Source of the DNA: Atopsyche davidsoni
Lineage: Eukaryota; Arthropoda; Insecta; Trichoptera; Hydrobiosidae
Length of the DNA stretch: 64,000 nt
Direction of reading: 5' to 3'
NCBI GenBank assembly: GCA_022113835.1
Contig: JAILWY010000006.1
Coordinates: 7,006,001 to 7,070,000, forward strand
The position numbers and the translations under genes are program-made. Below are positions 59,697-64,000 of this stretch, one piece after another (position 1 is the stretch's first letter; each line of letters starts with the position of its first letter). Below the pieces are notes generated by a model that was not told the origin of the DNA, searched no databases, and saw nothing but the letters and a program-made list of their open reading frames with translations.

Positions 59697-59847
59697 TAAG
59701 GCCTCTACACACTGCCACAGATTTGCGATCAGCCAATAGAGTCTTTTTACTTCAGGTGTTTTTTTTTATGGTTTTGCCCGAGTGAGTAAGGCAAAGTAGG
59801 ACGCAAGTCGGTTGCAAGTCGTGTCGCGACGTGTGTAGGGGGCTTTA
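59697..59847. mobile_element. MITE family C, complete copy with TA flanks
   Basis: Element 59699-59845 (147 bp). The left end AGGCCTCTACACACTGCC and the inverted right end AAGCCCCCTACACACGTC pair over about 30 bp with gaps, and each end abuts a TA (59697-59698 and 59846-59847), a plausible target duplication. No coding capacity. It is the reference for the fragments at 18.9, 28.4, 37.05, 51.6 and 58.8 kb and for the tandem array at 13.5 kb. Confidence 0.65.
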
Positions 59848-60163
59848 ATTGCAACGCACGGCGCGGGGCAGTGGCGAAACCTCCTCAGGTGTATTGACTA
59901 TTCCACCTGCGATCGTCACCGATCTATGAATCGTGAATCCAAATTTGGCATAAGCTGCTCTAATGTGGTTCTCACAGAGCAGGACTGCCGACCAGTCGAA
60001 CGTGATATACGTATAGACCTCAATATTACTGTCTATTTGTTGCCCTTTTACCATCATACCATAAAAGGAAAATCGTTATCTGGCCTATTTCTTACACACC
60101 TACTTTAATATAAGAGTTAAAATATTTTCTTCAGCTTTCTTTGGTAAATATTACAAAAAAATT

Positions 60164-60325
60164 GGAGGGTGAATAGTGGATGAGATTAGCTGGAAGATAT
60201 TTGATAGTGAAAAGACCAAGACTCATCAGTTGCTGCGTGTGTAGCCTGCTTCGTTACAACCAATATTGAGTCTTTGCTGAGACTTCTACACCTTCGAGCG
60301 AATCTCATTCACTATTCACACTCTA
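60164..60325. mobile_element. Foldback element, about 60-bp inverted arms
   Basis: GGGTGAATAGTGGATGAGAT (60168-60187) pairs with ATCTCATTCACTATTCACAC near the right end, with one mismatch and one G-T. Pairing continues with gaps to AAGACTCAT and TTGAGTC. The loop contains GTTGCTGCGTGTGTAGCCTG, a family C MITE end, suggesting nesting. Confidence 0.65.
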
Positions 60326-63300
60326 TTTTTTTTATATTTTCCATAGAAAGTTAAAGAAAATATTTTTAAAATCGGTTTGTAAAAAATAGCCCTGATAACG
60401 ATTTTCCGACAGTAAATCTCATTTTTGTTTACATTTGCTGTATTTGTTTGCATTTGAATTTAATAACAGATAACTTTGTCAAATAAAAATGTTGAAACCA
60501 AAATATAACACGCAGTAATTATTTTAAGAATTGAAATTATTCAATTATTTTACTTACAAACTGAAATATATTAAAAACAATGTATTATATATTAATACGA
60601 GATATCCAAAATTTAAATCATCATAATATAATTCACACAAATTTAATGATAAGATATTTCCCAAAAAATAATATGTAATCGCGAATTGAATAAATTAATT
60701 ATTAAACATTGTAAAAATTCAGAAAAAAAATCACTTTCACTACACAATATGCAATTTGTATTTAAGGCTTCTGAGTCGTGAAAGAAATACTTAATTTTCT
60801 GTTAAAATAACTGTGATTTAATTTTACAATAAACTTTACTTGTTTAAATCTGTATGCAGTATATCTGCCCCACCCTTCAAATATAGTTGAATAAAAAAAA
60901 TAATAGTTTCAAGGTCAATAAAAATGTCGACTCACTGTGTATATCATCTGGCATTGAACTTCAGAAATAAGATTGGTTATCTCTTTACGATTCCGATTAA
61001 TTGAGATTGTAGGAGATATATAAATGCATATCAGTTTGAGGTAAGATGGCGACTGCATACGTCCATAACAGCAAGTGCGACGTTCTGCTATTGCATTCAT
61101 TTAATTCTACATTGATAAAACTAGCGTAAACAAATTGTGACATATCGATTATAAGCAGAATTATTTTAAAGATAAATTAATTAAAATATTTTAGGGCAAT
61201 AATATTGGACTGTAATCATTTTTTTATTTGTTGCAACATTACTGTGAAAAAATGTGCGATAAACAATGTGAGTCAATCACTCCGGATTCCTTCATTTCTA
61301 AAATTGTTAACCTTAATAGATCCACTATTTTATAAATATTTTAATTTGCTTACCTAAGATAAATTTTGCTGATAATGCTAAAGGTATTAGGGTCATCTTT
61401 TTTAAAAACACCTTGTGAATAATAAATGTAGAAAAATGGTAAAAAAACAGAGTAAAATATTACGTTTCTAATTGAATCAAAAAATAATATTGTACAAATA
61501 ATATTTCTAATATGTTGTAGATAAAAAAATACTACTTGTTTTTTTAATTATTTGAATAGTAAAATAGTCTCCCTGTTACACTTTCACTTGCAATGCGGTT
61601 ATCCTGCGCGCCTCATAATACATTACTTTTACATGCAACAGCTTTGTGACTATCGCTCTAGACTAGAGCCTAAATTAATTTGGAAATATTGCTCTCAAAA
61701 TCGTTTAATTTTCTCTAAGGTGTTCATTGTGTTATAAAATAATTATTAATTCATAAGCACTTACATTCTTATAGCCTGTGATGGGCCATGCTGGAGTTTC
61801 TCCAATAGTGTTCAGCTTCCTCAAAAGTCACCTATTGGGTCACAATGATTGAATATTACAAACAAAATAGTGTTTATTTACTTGTTTACGAACAAAAATA
61901 TTATTTGTTTTAATAATTTTACAAATAATCCAAGAGTTGTATTTCCTTATATTAAAATTGTTTGATATGACAACATGCATTTTAATCAGCAGTGTATTTT
62001 ACTATTTTTTTAAATATTTCCTGCAAGTTTATATGCGAGCGTTCAGTCTGATCCCCGAAGATTTAAAAAATATTATTTAAATAAATAATTTTATGGTGTA
62101 ATGAGACATCGATTGCAGGGTAAGGTCATCTATATTCAAAGCAAGCAAAAACAAGATATATCTGAAAACCGCATAAGAAGCCACAACTATAAAGATAACT
62201 CTTTACAAACTAAATTATTATTGATAAGTTTTGAATAAATAAATATGCCCACATTTATGAAATATTGTTTCATTGTTCTGAAGCAGATTTTTTTACATCA
62301 TAGCGTTCAAAGTGGTTTATGTCACTATTTCTACACCCAAAATGATTCAGAAATCAAGGTGAATGTAGCCTATAATAATGCATCAGGCATGAGTGTTAAA
62401 TCAGAAAATGTTATTGTTACAGAACAAACGCGTATGATAAATCAAGCAAAATACTTGTAGTATGTAGATTATTTATTTATTTGATATGTGTGCACTCTTT
62501 ATGTTAGATTTTAACATATAAACAAGTAACTCAGATTTTGATATACGCTTCCTTCCAAAAAATATGCGTAACATCACTGGCAATTATTTGGTTAAATTAA
62601 GCAATTTATATATTGTTTAATTGTTTTCTCACCTGTTGATATTCAGAATATGTTCGCACTGCATTCCCATGGCTCGGGTCGGCAGCCACCAACTGCCAAC
62701 AAATGAAAGAAATCCATTATCAGTGACGCACTCCGATCTGATCTGTGCTCGTATTTAAAACAGCTAACCCAATCAAGCAGTGACAAATAATAATCGACAT
62801 CTGAGGCTCACTTTTTAGAGATAACGAAAATGCATCGCTTAAACACGAGCCCTCCGTGTACTCGACGCGATATCTAAGTAATGATAGTTAGGCACAATTT
62901 ATCATTTTTATTGCTTTATATTATCTGTGTGAGGGATGATAAGTTTCACTTTTGTGATGAAGTATAAGTAGACTTGAATGAATGAATGCATGACCTTGAT
63001 TCTTGTTAACTGTACTTATTATCATTGTTGGCTTTTCAGAACTGTAGTACATAATACTATTGACCACGATATAGCTATAAATCACAATTATACTCGGCTA
63101 TTTATGATACAAAAGACGCTCTTTTGTGTTTTTACAATGAGCACCGCCACGTTTGATTTATGCCTTTCGAGGTTTTTAAATTTACGCAAATTGAAATTTT
63201 TTATTTGTTATAACTGTAAATATCACTATTGGGCATCACTGTATTGCTTCAACTATCACTGATTATTTTCACGAATTACTAACGTCAGCGGTGTATTGCG

Positions 63301-64000
63301 ACACACTTCAATGTCCTTATTGTCACATTTTTACAATAAAATAAAAAAAAATAACAACCTTCCTAGGAAAAGTGCTGCCACATCCAAAAAATATACAACT
63401 TCACCACTTTATAAAAAATAATTATACGTAAAAATTAATTTAAACGTGTTTGCGGTGTCAGAAATTATGTTATTTGATACTAGGACCACGATGAGAATCA
63501 AATTAATTTTTAATAGCAAAAGTTTGCCTATATCGTATTACAAGCGAGACTTACACATAAAACTAAGTTTCTGCGCCTTGTAAATTACAATACAATCTTA
63601 TCAATATAATCGAGAGCACCCAAGAATAGTGTCGCATGACGATTACACAGTGCGAATAAAATACTTGGTCACGGTAAAATTGTCGGTGTAATGTTAATAA
63701 TAACAATTAAACATTATTGATTCGTGACTGATGAACCGATACAAATTTAATATACTAAGAAAAAAAATCATACACATGCATACTAAAACGTTTTAAAATA
63801 TCAAGTTATTATGCAACAATTTATGACTATGCTGTGATCTTGAATGGCATAATTAATTCACCGATACTTTACAGCATATTCGGGCTTTTATAATAAAATA
63901 TTAAAGGTATTCAGTTTCACAAGGCAGTTTTCCCAGACTGGAGTCTAAACTGTAGAAGCCATTGCAAATTGAGAGTCGTTATTTATTATTTTCGATTGGC
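60326..64000. other. AT-rich stretch, nothing firmly recognised
   Basis: A frame at 62245-62460 (71 codons from an ATG, including YTQNDSEIKVNVAYNN) looks mildly protein-like but has no supporting signals. 62640-62760 is a GC-richer patch (GGCTCGGGTCGGCAGCC). No other feature supported to the window end. Confidence 0.4.

Noticed and set aside
62978..63262. 94-codon plus-strand ORF
   Set aside because: Tyr/His/Phe-rich low-complexity composition typical of AT-rich intergenic DNA, no splice or promoter context.

Overview
This is nuclear DNA from an arthropod, almost certainly an insect. It is very AT-rich (roughly 70 %), the introns are GT-AG, and interspersed repeats are abundant. The one unambiguous gene is an ecdysteroid 20-monooxygenase (CYP314A1, 'shade'), a cytochrome P450 of the arthropod moulting-hormone pathway. 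I did not assign an order. There are no operons, rRNA genes, CRISPR arrays or prokaryotic signals.

Layout. 0-5.4 kb: a complete shade gene on the minus strand. I rebuilt it from eight exons whose splice phases all agree (1533 nt, 510 aa plus stop); a splice acceptor just before the ATG implies a further upstream 5'UTR exon. 5.4 kb to the end: about 58 kb with no recognisable conserved gene, which is either intergenic or one or more giant introns. It holds degraded transposons (a LINE reverse-transcriptase tail, a piggyBac transposase fragment, two hAT MITEs with 8-bp target duplications, several other MITE and SINE-like families), two tandem arrays, AT microsatellites, a G-rich tract, and GC-richer islands that could be regulatory elements or unrecognised exons.

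Three short segments look like exons of unknown secreted proteins. At 8.4-8.9 kb (+) two ORFs join in frame across an 80-nt GT-AG intron. At 26.2-26.4 kb and 24.0-24.15 kb (both minus) hydrophobic leader-like stretches are followed by polar sequence. A CpG-rich block at 27.5-27.8 kb carries a TATA-like box, an ATG and a consensus splice donor and may be a promoter and first exon.

The most unusual structure is a satellite at 42.69-43.95 kb. It is a 197-bp higher-order repeat made of three sub-repeats, each centred on a CRE-like box, with eleven perfect TGACGTCA palindromes in a 55/142-bp rhythm. Second is an array at 13.5-14.65 kb made of head-to-tail copies related to a small MITE that is also dispersed through the window.

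All coordinates, splice phases and repeat matches were read by eye; no database search or folding program was run.
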